NCBI GenBank assembly: GCA_015068855.1
Contig: SVJS01000005.1
Coordinates: 1 to 64,000 of the forward strand
DNA: 64,000 bases
From: Oscillospiraceae bacterium
GTDB taxonomy: Bacteria; Bacillota; Clostridia; UBA1381; UBA9506
Direction: 5' to 3'
In this document: positions 34,396 to 43,358 of the stretch, piece after piece
How the letters are laid out: each line of letters starts with the position of its first letter
Position numbering within the stretch: the first letter of the stretch is position 1
Made by a program: the position numbers and the translations under genes
The notes under the pieces: model-generated
Database searches by the model: none
The model's input: the letters and a program-made list of their open reading frames with translations, nothing else
What the model was told of the DNA's origin: nothing

Positions 34396-35439
34396 TTGAA
34401 ACGTATGAAGAAAGCGGCAGCACTGTTTTTAGTGTTTGTCCTGTTATGTTCCGTAACTGCTTGCACAAAGCTTGAAATTGCGAGAGAAATTGCAACCGTT
34501 AACGGCAGAATAGTAACAAAAGCGGAATATTTGTATTATCTGGAAGATGTGAAATCTCAAATGCTGACTGAATCCGGAACGCAGGATGCAGAAAGCTTCT
34601 GGGATGCAGAAATTGATGGCGAAAAAGCCAGCGAAGCAGCGAAGAAAAAAGCTTTGGAAGAAATGCTTCGTATCGAAATCGCCTGCATTAAAGCGGAAGA
34701 ACAGGGTCTTTCTCTGACAGACGCAGAAGCGTCTCAGGTGCGTGCAACCGTTAAATCGAATGACGCCGCACAAAAAGCACAAATTGATGCAGTTAAAAGT
34801 GCAACAGGCCTTTCTGATAATCAGCTGATAACCCTTTTGACTAAAACCACCTTAGCAAGTAAATATGCAAGTGAGCTTTATGCCACTGAGGCAGAACTCA
34901 TGACACCCAGCAAGGAAGAAATTGCAGCTGCTTACCAGCAGGAATATGTTCGTGTTAAGCATGTCTTAATCGGCAACACAAAGGAAGAAACAGCAGAAAA
35001 CGGCGAAGCCGTTGCCTTAACAGCTGAGGAAGCAGAGGCATACAGCAAGGCTCAAAAAGCTAAGGCTGAGGAAGTTCTGGCAAAGGCAAAAAGCGGTTCT
35101 GACTTTGATACCTTAGTTAAAGAGTATGGCGAAGATCCCGGCACAGAAACCGCACCCAATGGCTACACCTTTACAAGAGGCACCATGGTTGCAGAATTTG
35201 AAGCTGCATCCTATGCGCTTGAAGTTGGCGAAATTTCCGATTTGGTTGAGTCAAGCTACGGTTGGCATATCATTAAAAGATATGCACTGCCTACTTCCGG
35301 CGAGGACTATGATGCCGCCGTTCAGGCAATTACCGGCGCACTCACACAGGATAAGTATAACGCCATTGTTGACTCTTATAAATCCGAGATGACGGTTGAT
35401 ATCCAGCAAAGCGTGGTTAATGGCATTAAAGTAAAATAA
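34396..35439 (+). CDS. PrsA-like peptidyl-prolyl isomerase lipoprotein
   Basis: A 347-residue exported foldase. The signal peptide ends in a lipobox (VTAC, Cys23), so the protein is probably lipid-anchored outside the membrane. A SurA-like N-terminal helical region is followed by a parvulin domain from about residue 190: VKHVLIG, then the FDTLVKEYGEDPG and SYGWHIIKR motifs. Such lipoproteins fold secreted enzymes, which fits the many exported proteins of this window. TTG 34396 is eight bases after AAAGGAG; ATG 34405 and GTG 34387 are less well spaced. Confidence 0.87.
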   Translation: MKRMKKAAALFLVFVLLCSVTACTKLEIAREIATVNGRIVTKAEYLYYLEDVKSQMLTESGTQDAESFWDAEIDGEKASEAAKKKALEEMLRIEIACIKAEEQGLSLTDAEASQVRATVKSNDAAQKAQIDAVKSATGLSDNQLITLLTKTTLASKYASELYATEAELMTPSKEEIAAAYQQEYVRVKHVLIGNTKEETAENGEAVALTAEEAEAYSKAQKAKAEEVLAKAKSGSDFDTLVKEYGEDPGTETAPNGYTFTRGTMVAEFEAASYALEVGEISDLVESSYGWHIIKRYALPTSGEDYDAAVQAITGALTQDKYNAIVDSYKSEMTVDIQQSVVNGIKVK

Positions 35440-35445
35440 AAGTGA

Positions 35446-35488
35446 ACAAAAAAAGACCCTGCCTGTAAAGCAGGGTCTTTCTTTTTAT
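35446..35488. terminator. Bidirectional terminator between prsA-like gene and galE
   Basis: AAAGACCCTGC pairs perfectly with GCAGGGTCTTT; there is an A run on the left and T-rich sequence on the right, so it serves both converging genes. Confidence 0.92.
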
Positions 35489-35493
35489 GTATT

Positions 35494-36501
35494 TTATAGT
35501 CCGTTAGGGTTTTTTACCATAAAGTTCCACACATCGCGGCACATTTTCTCTAAGCCAAATTCCGCCTTCCAGCCAAGCTCGGTATTTGCCTTGGCAGGGT
35601 CAGCATAACATTCGGCAATGTCTCCGGGACGGCGGGGCGCAATCACGTAAGGAACAGGAACGCCGTTAACCTGTGAGAAGGCATTCACAATGTCTAACAC
35701 GCTGTAACCATGGCCTGTGCCCAAGTTATAAACATGAACGCCGGGATTAGTTAAGACCTTTTCAACGGCTTTGATATGTCCGCGCGCTAAGTCAACAACA
35801 TGAATATAGTCACGAACGCCGGTGCCGTCGGGGGTGTCATAATCGTCGCCAAAAACGCTTAATTTTTCAAGCTTTCCGCAAGCAACCTGTGCAATATAGG
35901 GCATTAAATTGTTGGGAATGCCATTGGGATTTTCGCCGATTAAACCCGATTCGTGAGCGCCGATGGGATTGAAATAACGAAGCAGAGCAACGCTCCACTC
36001 GGCATCAGAAACGTGCAGGTCACGCAAAATGTTTTCAATCATCAGCTTTGTGCTGCCGTAGGGATTGGTGGTTGACAGCGGAAAATCCTCGCGGATGGGT
36101 ACGCTGGCGGGGTCGCCGTACACAGTGGCGGAGGAGCTGAACACCAACTTTTTAACGTTGTGTTTTGCCATGGCCTTGCATAAATGCAGGGTTCCCGTTA
36201 TGTTATTGTGATAGTACCAAAGAGGTTTAGCAACTGATTCGCCAACGGCCTTTAAGCCGGCAAAATGAACAACCGCCTCAATGTTATTTTCGGTAAAGAT
36301 GGGGTCTAATGCATCAGCATCTAACAAATCTACCTGATAAAACGGAAAATCGCAGCCGGTAATTTTTTTAATTCTTGCCAGTGCCTCCGGCTTGGAATTG
36401 ATGAAGTTATCCAAAACGACGATGTCATATCCGCTTTGCAGAAATTCCACACAAGCATGTGAACCGATATAGCCGGCGCCGCCGGTTACCAAAATAGCCA
36501 T
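35494..36501 (-). CDS. galE: UDP-glucose 4-epimerase
   Basis: The 335-residue short-chain dehydrogenase-fold enzyme interconverts UDP-glucose and UDP-galactose. [10 protein letters not shown] at the N-terminus binds [11 protein letters not shown] near residue 122 and YGSTK near 147 supply the catalytic Ser, Tyr and Lys, and [11 protein letters not shown] near 230 is conserved. It appears monocistronic with its own consensus promoter and supplies UDP-galactose for surface glycans or the Leloir pathway. Confidence 0.95.
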   Translation of the reverse strand: MAILVTGGAGYIGSHACVEFLQSGYDIVVLDNFINSKPEALARIKKITGCDFPFYQVDLLDADALDPIFTENNIEAVVHFAGLKAVGESVAKPLWYYHNNITGTLHLCKAMAKHNVKKLVFSSSATVYGDPASVPIREDFPLSTTNPYGSTKLMIENILRDLHVSDAEWSVALLRYFNPIGAHESGLIGENPNGIPNNLMPYIAQVACGKLEKLSVFGDDYDTPDGTGVRDYIHVVDLARGHIKAVEKVLTNPGVHVYNLGTGHGYSVLDIVNAFSQVNGVPVPYVIAPRRPGDIAECYADPAKANTELGWKAEFGLEKMCRDVWNFMVKNPNGL

Positions 36502-36537
36502 TTACATCATCTCCATTTTCTAATTTCTATATGCATT

Positions 36538-36566
36538 AGTATATCGCTTTTCGTTTTCGTTGTCAA
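36538..36566 (-). promoter_or_regulatory. SigA-type promoter of galE
   Basis: On the minus strand TTGACA (36561-36566) and TATACT (36538-36543) are separated by 17 bases. Confidence 0.85.
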
Positions 36567-36579
36567 CCGTAATGTGCAT

Positions 36580-38079
36580 TTAATAGTGAATGAGAATTTC
36601 GACAGTTTCTGCGTTCCAGTCCACTTTGCAATCCAAAGCTTCGGTGGCAAAGCGCAGCGGAATCAGGGTGCGGCCGTCTACAATGCGCGGTGCGATGGGT
36701 AAAATGCTGATGCGCCCATCCACGAAAGCAGCCGTCTCATCAATATGTAAAATCACAACGTGCCCGTTTCTGCGCAAGGTAACGGCGCGACTGTCTGCGT
36801 CCCATTCCACCGTGCCGCCGATTGCCTCAACAACGGCGCGGATGGGGAGAAGAGTATGACCGTCAAAGATGGCAGGTGCGACGTCAAGAACCGTCTCCTC
36901 TTCGGCGGTTTTCAAAAGTGGCGTTCCAATCTGAAGCCAGAGGGTGTCAGCAGGAAGCACGTCATCCGGTTCATCGTCACTCTGTTGCGGCAGTTCCGGA
37001 AGCGTTTGGGGGATTATGTAGGTAAAGCCTTCCTCCGTGGAAACAGGCGCTAAGCCGTTTGTGACCTGTCCGCAGCTTGCGTAGGTAAAGTCGCTGGCCG
37101 GCTGGCCTTGTGTGTCAATGTAGCCGCAACCGTCATCGGTTGTGACTGCGGCAAAACCCTCAGAAAACGGACCCGCATAGGCATAGCGGCAGGGAATTAT
37201 GAGCTCTCCTGCGAGGTTTACATAGCCCCAGCCCTCCTCCGTTTGCACGGCACAAAGCCCCTCGGAAAAATCGCCAATTTGTAAATAGTTGTGAGGCAAA
37301 ACGGGATTGCCACTTGCGTCAATCAAGCCCCATTTGCCGCCCTTTGAAGCTTTTAGAGTCCCATTGTAGCACTGGTTGGAAAGACTGTTCCATTTGCTTG
37401 TCATAAGCGGTTTTCCGTTTGTGTCAATCAATTGATAGAGGGTATCCTTAACAACGGCACTGCCCTCGGAAAAATCAAAGGCCAGCGTGTATTGCGGGTC
37501 AATCACAACATCGCCGTTTGTGTCTATGTAGCCATACAGCTCGCCGATTTTAACGCAGGCACGACCCTCAAAAAACGGATAGGCCTCAACAAAATCATCA
37601 TCAATCACGGTATTTCCGTCCGTATCAATGTAGCCATAGCGTCCATCAAGTTTAACAAGGGCCAAACCATCGGAAAAGCTGTTTGCAATGTCATAGAGGC
37701 AGGGAATGGTAAGTGTGCCGTTTGTATCAATATACCCCCATTTTCCCTCGCTGTTTTTAACGGCGGCCAGGCCCTCAGCAAAATTCTCAGCCTGGGCATA
37801 CGCAGGCTGGATTACCTGACGGCCCTTGGTATCGGCAAAACCGTACAGTCCGCCCTGGGCCATTAAACGAAAACCGTAAATAGCATCGCCCAGATACTCC
37901 CAGCGGGGCGCTAAAACTGTATTCAAATCAGCATCTAAAAGTCCCCATTTTAAGTCCTTTACAACCCGCGCATACCCTAAATCGTCAAAGGCGTAAGCAA
38001 GGTCATAGCTTTCCTCCGCGGCGACGGGACAGCCGAGCATCCATATAAACAGAAGCAGTAAAACAACTAACTTTTTCAC
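36580..38079 (-). CDS. Secreted WG-repeat protein with copper-amine-oxidase-like C-terminal domain
   Basis: About 499 residues with a signal peptide (hydrophobic core LVVLLLLFIWML, cleavage near PVAA). The body carries eight or more WG/YG repeats (KWGLID, GYIDTNG) with intervening F-x-EG-A-V segments, up to about residue 360. After an acidic Pro-rich linker, the C-terminal 110 residues form a copper-amine-oxidase N-terminal-like domain (LLPIRAVVEAIGG, LIPLRFATEALD), which is common in surface proteins of Clostridia and is not catalytic. GTG at 38077-38079 follows AAGGAG with a seven-base gap. The ATG at 38121 is rejected because the -10 element lies in it. Function unknown. Confidence 0.85.
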   Translation of the reverse strand: MKKLVVLLLLFIWMLGCPVAAEESYDLAYAFDDLGYARVVKDLKWGLLDADLNTVLAPRWEYLGDAIYGFRLMAQGGLYGFADTKGRQVIQPAYAQAENFAEGLAAVKNSEGKWGYIDTNGTLTIPCLYDIANSFSDGLALVKLDGRYGYIDTDGNTVIDDDFVEAYPFFEGRACVKIGELYGYIDTNGDVVIDPQYTLAFDFSEGSAVVKDTLYQLIDTNGKPLMTSKWNSLSNQCYNGTLKASKGGKWGLIDASGNPVLPHNYLQIGDFSEGLCAVQTEEGWGYVNLAGELIIPCRYAYAGPFSEGFAAVTTDDGCGYIDTQGQPASDFTYASCGQVTNGLAPVSTEEGFTYIIPQTLPELPQQSDDEPDDVLPADTLWLQIGTPLLKTAEEETVLDVAPAIFDGHTLLPIRAVVEAIGGTVEWDADSRAVTLRRNGHVVILHIDETAAFVDGRISILPIAPRIVDGRTLIPLRFATEALDCKVDWNAETVEILIHY

Positions 38080-38109
38080 ACTCTTTCTCCTTTTTTCTTT
38101 CTCTCTTTT

Positions 38110-38138
38110 ATTGTACCGCATTTTGCGTCATTTTTCAA
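38110..38138 (-). promoter_or_regulatory. SigA-type promoter of the WG-repeat gene
   Basis: On the minus strand TTGAAA (38133-38138) and TACAAT (38110-38115) are separated by 17 bases. Confidence 0.8.
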
Positions 38139-38183
38139 CATTTTTCTTGACCGGATGCTGTCAGAGAGATGCAGAAAATGTCA

Positions 38184-38219
38184 CAAAAAAAGAGCCGCTT
38201 TCAATAGAAAAGCGGCTCT
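38184..38219 (-). terminator. Terminator of the thioesterase-ligase-ACT operon
   Basis: On the minus strand AGAGCCGCTTTTC pairs with GAAAGCGGCTCT, followed by seven T residues. Confidence 0.9.
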
Positions 38220-38229
38220 ATTTATAGTC

Positions 38230-38679
38230 TTAGAGTTTGTTAATGTCTGCCTGGGAGATTAAATCCACGCTTTCTTTTGCAAGCAGAGCGGCGATTTGCT
38301 CTTTTTCCATGTCCTCAGCGGACAATCTGAGCACCATCAGGGCTTTGTTGTCCATGCTGTAATAGAGGGAGTACATGTACTCAATGGAGATGTTAGCGGC
38401 TTCAATGATGGAAAGCAGACCGTCAAGACCGGCGGGCTTGTTGGGAACAGCTGCACAAACAACATGGTTTGTTTTGGCGATAAAACCGTTTTCGCGCAAA
38501 GCGACGATGGCTTTATCGATATCGGCCTCTCTGACAACGATACGAACAATGCCGAAATTGGTCGTATCAGCAATGGACAGGGCGAGCATGTCAATGCCTG
38601 CTTCGGCCAGTGTCTTTGTTAAGGTGCGCAGGGTTCCTTTGCAGTTTTCAAGGTATACCGAAATTTGTGTGATAAACAT
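38230..38679 (-). CDS. Tandem ACT-domain protein
   Basis: A 149-residue protein made of two ACT domains (about residues 1-68 and 70-145), folds that usually bind amino acids and act as regulatory sensors. It opens FITQISVYLENCKGTLRTLT and the second unit starts near NKPAGLDGLLSIIEAANI. AAGGAGG at 38689-38695 is nine bases before the ATG at 38679; two earlier ATGs abut the site. The stop of the upstream ligase gene overlaps this ribosome site, which implies coupling. In Clostridia this type of protein is often found beside phenylacetate-CoA ligase genes. Confidence 0.85.
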   Translation of the reverse strand: MFITQISVYLENCKGTLRTLTKTLAEAGIDMLALSIADTTNFGIVRIVVREADIDKAIVALRENGFIAKTNHVVCAAVPNKPAGLDGLLSIIEAANISIEYMYSLYYSMDNKALMVLRLSAEDMEKEQIAALLAKESVDLISQADINKL

Positions 38680-38693
38680 TTGCATCATCCTCC

Positions 38694-40016
38694 TTATTTT
38701 GTCAGACCTCTGTTATCAATAATTCGTTTTGCCTTTCCTTCAGAACGGGGAATGGATTTGGGCGGTACGAGCTTGACATTGGCGGAAACGCCCACAACGG
38801 ATTTGATTTGCTCGCGAATGGCATTCTGAATTTTCTCAATCTCCGAAACGGTATCAGAGAACATGTCCTCCGTCAGTTCAACCTGCACTTCCAGACGGTC
38901 TGTGGAGTTAACTCTGTCCACAATCAGCATGTAATGCGGTGCAACGCCCGGAATTTTCAGCAGAACTTCTTCAATCTGGCTGGGGAACATGTTAACGCCG
39001 CGGATGATGAGCATATCGTCGGTTCGTCCTGTGATGCGGCTCATTCGGGCCAGCGTTCTGCCGCAGGAGCAGGGTGTTGCATCCAGCGTGCAAATGTCAT
39101 GGGTTCTGTACCGGATCATGGGCATGCCGGTTTTGGTGATGGTGGTGAAAACCAGTTCGCCGCTTTCGCCATAGGGCAGGGGCTCGCCTGTTTTCGGGTC
39201 TACGATTTCTGCAATCACATGGTCCTCATTAATGTGCATGCCGTCTTTGGCGCAGCATTCAAAGGCAACACCGGGGCCACAGATTTCGGTTAAACCGTAA
39301 ATGTTATAGGCGTTAATGTCAAACAGGCTTTCAAGCTTATCTCTCATTTCTTCGGTCCAGGGTTCAGCACCGAAACAGCCGGATTTTAACTTGAAGTCTT
39401 TTGTATTATATCCCATTTCCTGCAAAGATTCTCCTAAGAAAATTGCGTAAGAGGGGGTGCAGCAAAGCATGGTTGCGCCCAAATCGTGCATCATCATCAG
39501 CTGTCTTTGGGTGTTGCCGGAGGACATGGGAATGACCATGGAACCAACAGCGGAAGCACCCTGATGGGCACCAAGACCGCCCGTGAATAAGCCATAGCCG
39601 TATGTAACCTGAATTTTGTCTTCTTTGCCGGCGCCTGCGGCGACCAGAGAACGAGCCACCATTTCGGTCCAAACGTCCACGTCGTTTTGTGTGTAACCCG
39701 AAACGATGGGCTTTCCTGTTGTGCCTGAGGAGCCTTGAATTCTCACAATTTCCTCCTGGGGAACGGCCAAGAGACCATAGGGGAATTCATCACGCAGGTC
39801 GGTTTTGTTGGTAAAAGGCAGGCGGTGTAAATCCTCGGTGCCACGAATGTCCTCGGGCTTAACACCGGCTTCATCCATGCGTTTTCTGTACAGCGGCACG
39901 TTGTTATAAACATGTTCCACAGTTTGTTTCAAAAGCGCATCCTGTCTCTTCTTTATGCTTTCCCGATCCATGCACTCGGCAGCAGGATTGTAAATTTTGT
40001 TTTCCGTCACTTTCAT
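38694..40016 (-). CDS. Phenylacetate-CoA ligase family protein
   Basis: A 440-residue adenylate-forming enzyme that activates an aryl acid with ATP and CoA. It has the P-loop QGSSGTTGKP near residue 95, YGLTEICGPG near 240 and the C-terminal GRTDDMLIIRGVNMFPSQIE hinge near 335, with a catalytic Lys region at EGKAKRI near the end. It matches the PaaK family in length. The substrate may be phenylacetate or another aryl acetate. Placement behind a Phe-type T-box, between a thioesterase and an ACT protein, suggests aromatic amino acid metabolism, not catabolism of phenylacetate for energy. Confidence 0.88.
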   Translation of the reverse strand: MKVTENKIYNPAAECMDRESIKKRQDALLKQTVEHVYNNVPLYRKRMDEAGVKPEDIRGTEDLHRLPFTNKTDLRDEFPYGLLAVPQEEIVRIQGSSGTTGKPIVSGYTQNDVDVWTEMVARSLVAAGAGKEDKIQVTYGYGLFTGGLGAHQGASAVGSMVIPMSSGNTQRQLMMMHDLGATMLCCTPSYAIFLGESLQEMGYNTKDFKLKSGCFGAEPWTEEMRDKLESLFDINAYNIYGLTEICGPGVAFECCAKDGMHINEDHVIAEIVDPKTGEPLPYGESGELVFTTITKTGMPMIRYRTHDICTLDATPCSCGRTLARMSRITGRTDDMLIIRGVNMFPSQIEEVLLKIPGVAPHYMLIVDRVNSTDRLEVQVELTEDMFSDTVSEIEKIQNAIREQIKSVVGVSANVKLVPPKSIPRSEGKAKRIIDNRGLTK

Positions 40017-40037
40017 GTCTGCAGCGTCCTTTCTTTT

Positions 40038-40439
40038 TTAATGATTATGGTATGCAATGGCGGTATATCCGGCAATTTTTTTGCCGGTATCATCGCTAAT
40101 GTCAACGGTGTAATGGCCTAAATGGCGTCCTTCTTTATCGGTTGTACAGGTTGCTATCAGTTTAGAGCCTTTTGCGGCGGCGTAATAGCGGATGTTACAT
40201 TCTATGGCGACAGAGGGGATACCGCCTAAATTTGCGGCAATGGCAAAGGTAAAATCAGCCAGCGTAAAAATCGCGCCGCCCATGATGCCGCCGTGGGCGT
40301 TGAGCAGTTGATCGCTGACGGGCATTTCGCAAATGACCTTATCAGCACAAACCTCTACGATTTTGCATCCGGCATTTGTTGCAAAACGGTCGTTTTTATA
40401 TTCTTCCTGCAGCTGCTGCATTCTGGTTGTACACTCCAA
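40038..40439 (-). CDS. PaaI-like hotdog-fold thioesterase
   Basis: About 133 residues with the hotdog thioesterase motif LNAHGGIMGGAIFTLADFTFA near residue 45, containing the conserved HGG and Asp, and a beta-rich C-terminus. PaaI-type enzymes hydrolyse aryl- or hydroxyacyl-CoA and can rescue CoA from dead-end esters made by the neighbouring ligase. AAGGAG eight bases before TTG 40437-40439 sets the start; ATG 40421 is an alternative. The frame continues upstream into the leader but those codons overlap the T-box terminator region. Confidence 0.82.
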   Translation of the reverse strand: MECTTRMQQLQEEYKNDRFATNAGCKIVEVCADKVICEMPVSDQLLNAHGGIMGGAIFTLADFTFAIAANLGGIPSVAIECNIRYYAAAKGSKLIATCTTDKEGRHLGHYTVDISDDTGKKIAGYTAIAYHNH

Positions 40440-40483
40440 CGTTTTGTCTCCTTCCGATTGATTGCGTGTTATTTTTTGAAAAT

Positions 40484-40755
40484 AAAAAAGTCTCTTTAAC
40501 AACGTAACGTTTGTTAAAGAGACGAATTATCAAATCCGCGGTACCACTCTTTTTGCATATCGTGCTGATATGCCCCTTTGGGCTCTGACAAGCCTTTTGC
40601 ACTCACGTAGCATACACGGGAGAAACTACTCATCTTGCGATTTTCCCTTCTCCGACTCAGAAGTGAAAGGCTACGTTACACGCCGCTTGTGGCTCGCACC
40701 AACCGCCATATCTCTCATCGCTTTTAGTATAACTGCCGTCTTCGTCATAGTCGAT
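40484..40755 (-). promoter_or_regulatory. T-box leader, phenylalanine-type specifier (UUC)
   Basis: On the minus strand the T-box sequence AGAGTGGTACCGCGG is at 40536-40550. It is followed by the terminator stem GTCTCTTTAACAA / TTGTTAAAGAGAC (40490-40523) and six T residues. Stem I contains GGTGCGAG. On its 3' side, CCTTTCACTTCTGAGTC can pair (CTTC, AGTC) with GACT and GAAG upstream, which puts UUC (40665-40667) followed by A in specifier position. This predicts response to uncharged tRNA-Phe. The T-box itself is certain; the specifier is a manual alignment. Confidence 0.87.
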
Positions 40756-40761
40756 AAAAAA

Positions 40762-40790
40762 ATTATAACCCTATATTTTTTGTTTGTCAA
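40762..40790 (-). promoter_or_regulatory. SigA promoter of the Phe T-box operon
   Basis: On the minus strand TTGACA (40785-40790) and TATAAT (40762-40767) are separated by 17 bases, a perfect consensus. Confidence 0.9.
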
Positions 40791-40873
40791 TACTTTTTTT
40801 GGAAAATCATATGTTTTTAGTAAAAGGCTCTGCCAAAAACAGGGAAGATTTCCCATGGATTCTGCTAATCTTC

Positions 40874-40902
40874 TTTACAATATTAGGGAAGTGGTGTATA
40901 AT
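40874..40902 (+). promoter_or_regulatory. SigA-type promoter of the murD-peptidase operon
   Basis: TTTACA (40874-40879) and TATAAT (40897-40902) are separated by 17 bases. Confidence 0.82.
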
Positions 40903-40962
40903 AATATGGTAAGTGGGGAAGCCTAAGGAAACCCCTAATCATTGCTGAAAAGAGGGAACGTT

Positions 40963-42318
40963 GTGGGAACAAAACTTTCATCCTGGCAACAAGAACTGAA
41001 CGGAAAAAGAATTTGTGTGGTGGGGATTGGCATCAGTCACCTGCCCTTGATTGAATATCTGACAAAGCACGGTGCCGAGGTTATCGCCTGCGACAGAAAA
41101 ACCGAGCAGGAGCTGGGCGAAACAGCGCAGAAGCTGAAACAAAGCGGTGTGAAGCTGTGCCTGGGCGAGGGCTACATGGACGCACTGGACGGTGATTTGA
41201 TTTTCAAAACACCGGGACTCAGGCCGGATGTGCCGGCGCTGCTTGATGCTGCAAGACGCGGCATTCCCGTCACGACGGAGATGGAGGTTTTCATGGATTT
41301 GTGTCCGGCCACGGTTACGGCGGTTACGGGCAGCGACGGGAAAACCACCACAACAACCCTTATTTATAAGCTTTTATCCGCAGCGGGCTATAAAACCCAT
41401 GTGGGCGGCAATATCGGTGCGCCACTTCTGCCCGTCATTGACAGTATCGGTGCGGACGATAAAGTGGTTTTAGAACTGTCCAGCTTTCAGCTACAAACCA
41501 TGCGGCACAGCCCGTCTTGTGCGGTGGTCACAAACATCACACCCAATCATCTGGATTATCATGTGGATTATCAGGAATATATCGATGCCAAGAAAAACAT
41601 TTTCTTGCATCAAAAGAGCACGGATTTGTTGATTCTCAATCAGGATAACGAGGTAACCCGAAGCCTTGCCGCAAAAGCAAAGGGGCGTGTGTTACGTTTT
41701 TCCCGCAGGGGCGACGCGGACATTTGTCTTGACGGAACGGACATTTTTGTTAAGAATGAGAGGGTTTTAGACATTCGTGATATTGCCATCCCCGGCATGC
41801 ATAACGTTGAAAATTACATGGCGGCTATCGGCGCGGTTTATGGCACCGTCTCGCAAAAGGAAATTGAAACCTGTGCCAAAACCTTCGGCGGTGTGCCGCA
41901 TCGCATTGAGTTTGTCAGGGAGCTCATGGGCGTTCGTTATTATAACAGCTCCATTGATTCCTCGCCAAACCGAACCATCAACACCTTGTCCGTTTTTTCT
42001 GAGCCCGTGGTGTTGATTGCAGGCGGTAAGGATAAGGGCATTCCCTATGATGATTTGGGCCCTGCTCTTGCCAAGCACGTTAAAAGTCTTGTTTTAATTG
42101 GCGCAACGTCCAAAGTGATTGAAGAGGTGGCGAAAAAGGACGCGCCCCATCTGCCCGTTTTTCATGCAAGCACCTATGAAGAGGCAGTTATGCTTGCCAA
42201 AGAGCAGGCAGAGAGCGGCGACGTTGTTGTTTTATCCAATGCCAGCACAAGTTTCGATTTGTTCAAAAATTTTGAAGAACGCGGCAACGTGTTCAAGGAT
42301 TTGGTGAACCGTTTATGA
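40963..42318 (+). CDS. murD: UDP-N-acetylmuramoyl-L-alanine--D-glutamate ligase
   Basis: The 451-residue Mur ligase adds D-Glu to the peptidoglycan precursor. It shows VTGSDGKTTTT near residue 127 (ATP loop), ELSSFQL near 170, ITPNHLDYH near 192 and the C-terminal LIAGGKDKGI near 350. GTG 40963 follows AAAGAGGG at a five-base gap; an in-frame TTG at 40942 lacks a site. It is set apart from the usual mur/fts cluster and is joined to three peptidase genes by a 4-base overlap. Confidence 0.93.
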   Translation: MGTKLSSWQQELNGKRICVVGIGISHLPLIEYLTKHGAEVIACDRKTEQELGETAQKLKQSGVKLCLGEGYMDALDGDLIFKTPGLRPDVPALLDAARRGIPVTTEMEVFMDLCPATVTAVTGSDGKTTTTTLIYKLLSAAGYKTHVGGNIGAPLLPVIDSIGADDKVVLELSSFQLQTMRHSPSCAVVTNITPNHLDYHVDYQEYIDAKKNIFLHQKSTDLLILNQDNEVTRSLAAKAKGRVLRFSRRGDADICLDGTDIFVKNERVLDIRDIAIPGMHNVENYMAAIGAVYGTVSQKEIETCAKTFGGVPHRIEFVRELMGVRYYNSSIDSSPNRTINTLSVFSEPVVLIAGGKDKGIPYDDLGPALAKHVKSLVLIGATSKVIEEVAKKDAPHLPVFHASTYEEAVMLAKEQAESGDVVVLSNASTSFDLFKNFEERGNVFKDLVNRL

Positions 42319-43358
42319 AAGAAAAACTGTTAAAACTCGCCGGTGCAGACGGTATCTCCGGCTTTGAATTTTCCATGGAAAATCACATAAGAGAGTTGCT
42401 TTCGCCCTATTGCGAAACCATCGAGGCAGACGGCATGGGAAACATCATCGGCACCATCCCCGGGTCTGACCCGGACGGCCGGTCTGTTATGCTGGAAGCG
42501 CATATCGACGGCATCGGCCTAATGGTCTCTAAGGTTCATGAGGACGGATTTTTGTCCTTTGTGCCCGTAGGGGGCGTGGATAGCGTCATTTTGCCCGGTG
42601 CTGAGGTAACTGTTTGGGACAAGGAACCTTTATATGGTGTCATCGGGGCCAAACCGCCGCATTTGCAAACCGGCGGGCAGGAGGAAGCAACAGCCATTTC
42701 TGATATGGTGATTGACATCGGTCTGTCAGGCGAAAATGCCAAAGACAAAGTCAGCGTTGGCGACATGGTTTGTTTCCGCGAAAAGCCTTGCGCTCTGATG
42801 GGCGAGGTTCTTTCGGGCAAGAGCTTTGATGACAGGGCAGGGCTTATTTCTCTGCTTGTATGTTTAGAAGAATTAAAGGGAAAAACCTTACCCTTTACCA
42901 TTCATATTGTGGCGGCCGTTCAGGAAGAAGTCGGGCTGCGCGGGGCAGCCATGGTCAGCGAGCGCCTGATGCCCTCTTGCGCTTTTGTGGTGGATGTTTG
43001 CCACGGCGACACCCCTGACGGCGGCTCGGAAAGTATTTTTAAGTTGGGTTCGGGCGCGGTTGTGAGTTTCGGTCCCAACATTCATCCATATCTGTCATCG
43101 TTAGCAAAACAAGTGGCAAAAGAGGATGATATCTCTGTGAGCTTTGATGCTGACGGCGGCGACACGGGTACCGATGCCTGGGCTGTTCAGGTGGCAGGAA
43201 GCGGCATTCCTGTGCTGCTGCTCTCCATCCCGCTACGCTATATGCACACAACGGTGGAAACCTTGCATTATGACGATGTTGTATCTGTCGGCAAGTTGCT
43301 GGCGGCTATGCTCTTAAAACTGGATTGGGAGGCTCTTTTATGTACCTTTCAGAATTAA
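42315..43358 (+). CDS. M42-family metallo-aminopeptidase, copy 1
   Basis: A 347-residue peptidase of the M42 (glutamyl aminopeptidase/TET-like) family. Metal ligands and catalytic residues are visible as EAHID near residue 64, SFDDRAG near 172, the catalytic QEEVGLRGA near 204, VDVCHGD near 226 and RYMHTTVE near 310. These enzymes form large cytosolic oligomers that degrade small peptides. ATG at 42315 overlaps the stop of murD. Residues after the last His are somewhat longer than in the other two copies. Confidence 0.9.
   Translation: MKEKLLKLAGADGISGFEFSMENHIRELLSPYCETIEADGMGNIIGTIPGSDPDGRSVMLEAHIDGIGLMVSKVHEDGFLSFVPVGGVDSVILPGAEVTVWDKEPLYGVIGAKPPHLQTGGQEEATAISDMVIDIGLSGENAKDKVSVGDMVCFREKPCALMGEVLSGKSFDDRAGLISLLVCLEELKGKTLPFTIHIVAAVQEEVGLRGAAMVSERLMPSCAFVVDVCHGDTPDGGSESIFKLGSGAVVSFGPNIHPYLSSLAKQVAKEDDISVSFDADGGDTGTDAWAVQVAGSGIPVLLLSIPLRYMHTTVETLHYDDVVSVGKLLAAMLLKLDWEALLCTFQN

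Noticed and set aside
38080-38121. ATG start at 38121 for the WG-repeat protein
   Set aside because: The predicted -10 element (38110-38115) falls within these codons, and GTG 38079 has a good ribosome site followed directly by a signal peptide.
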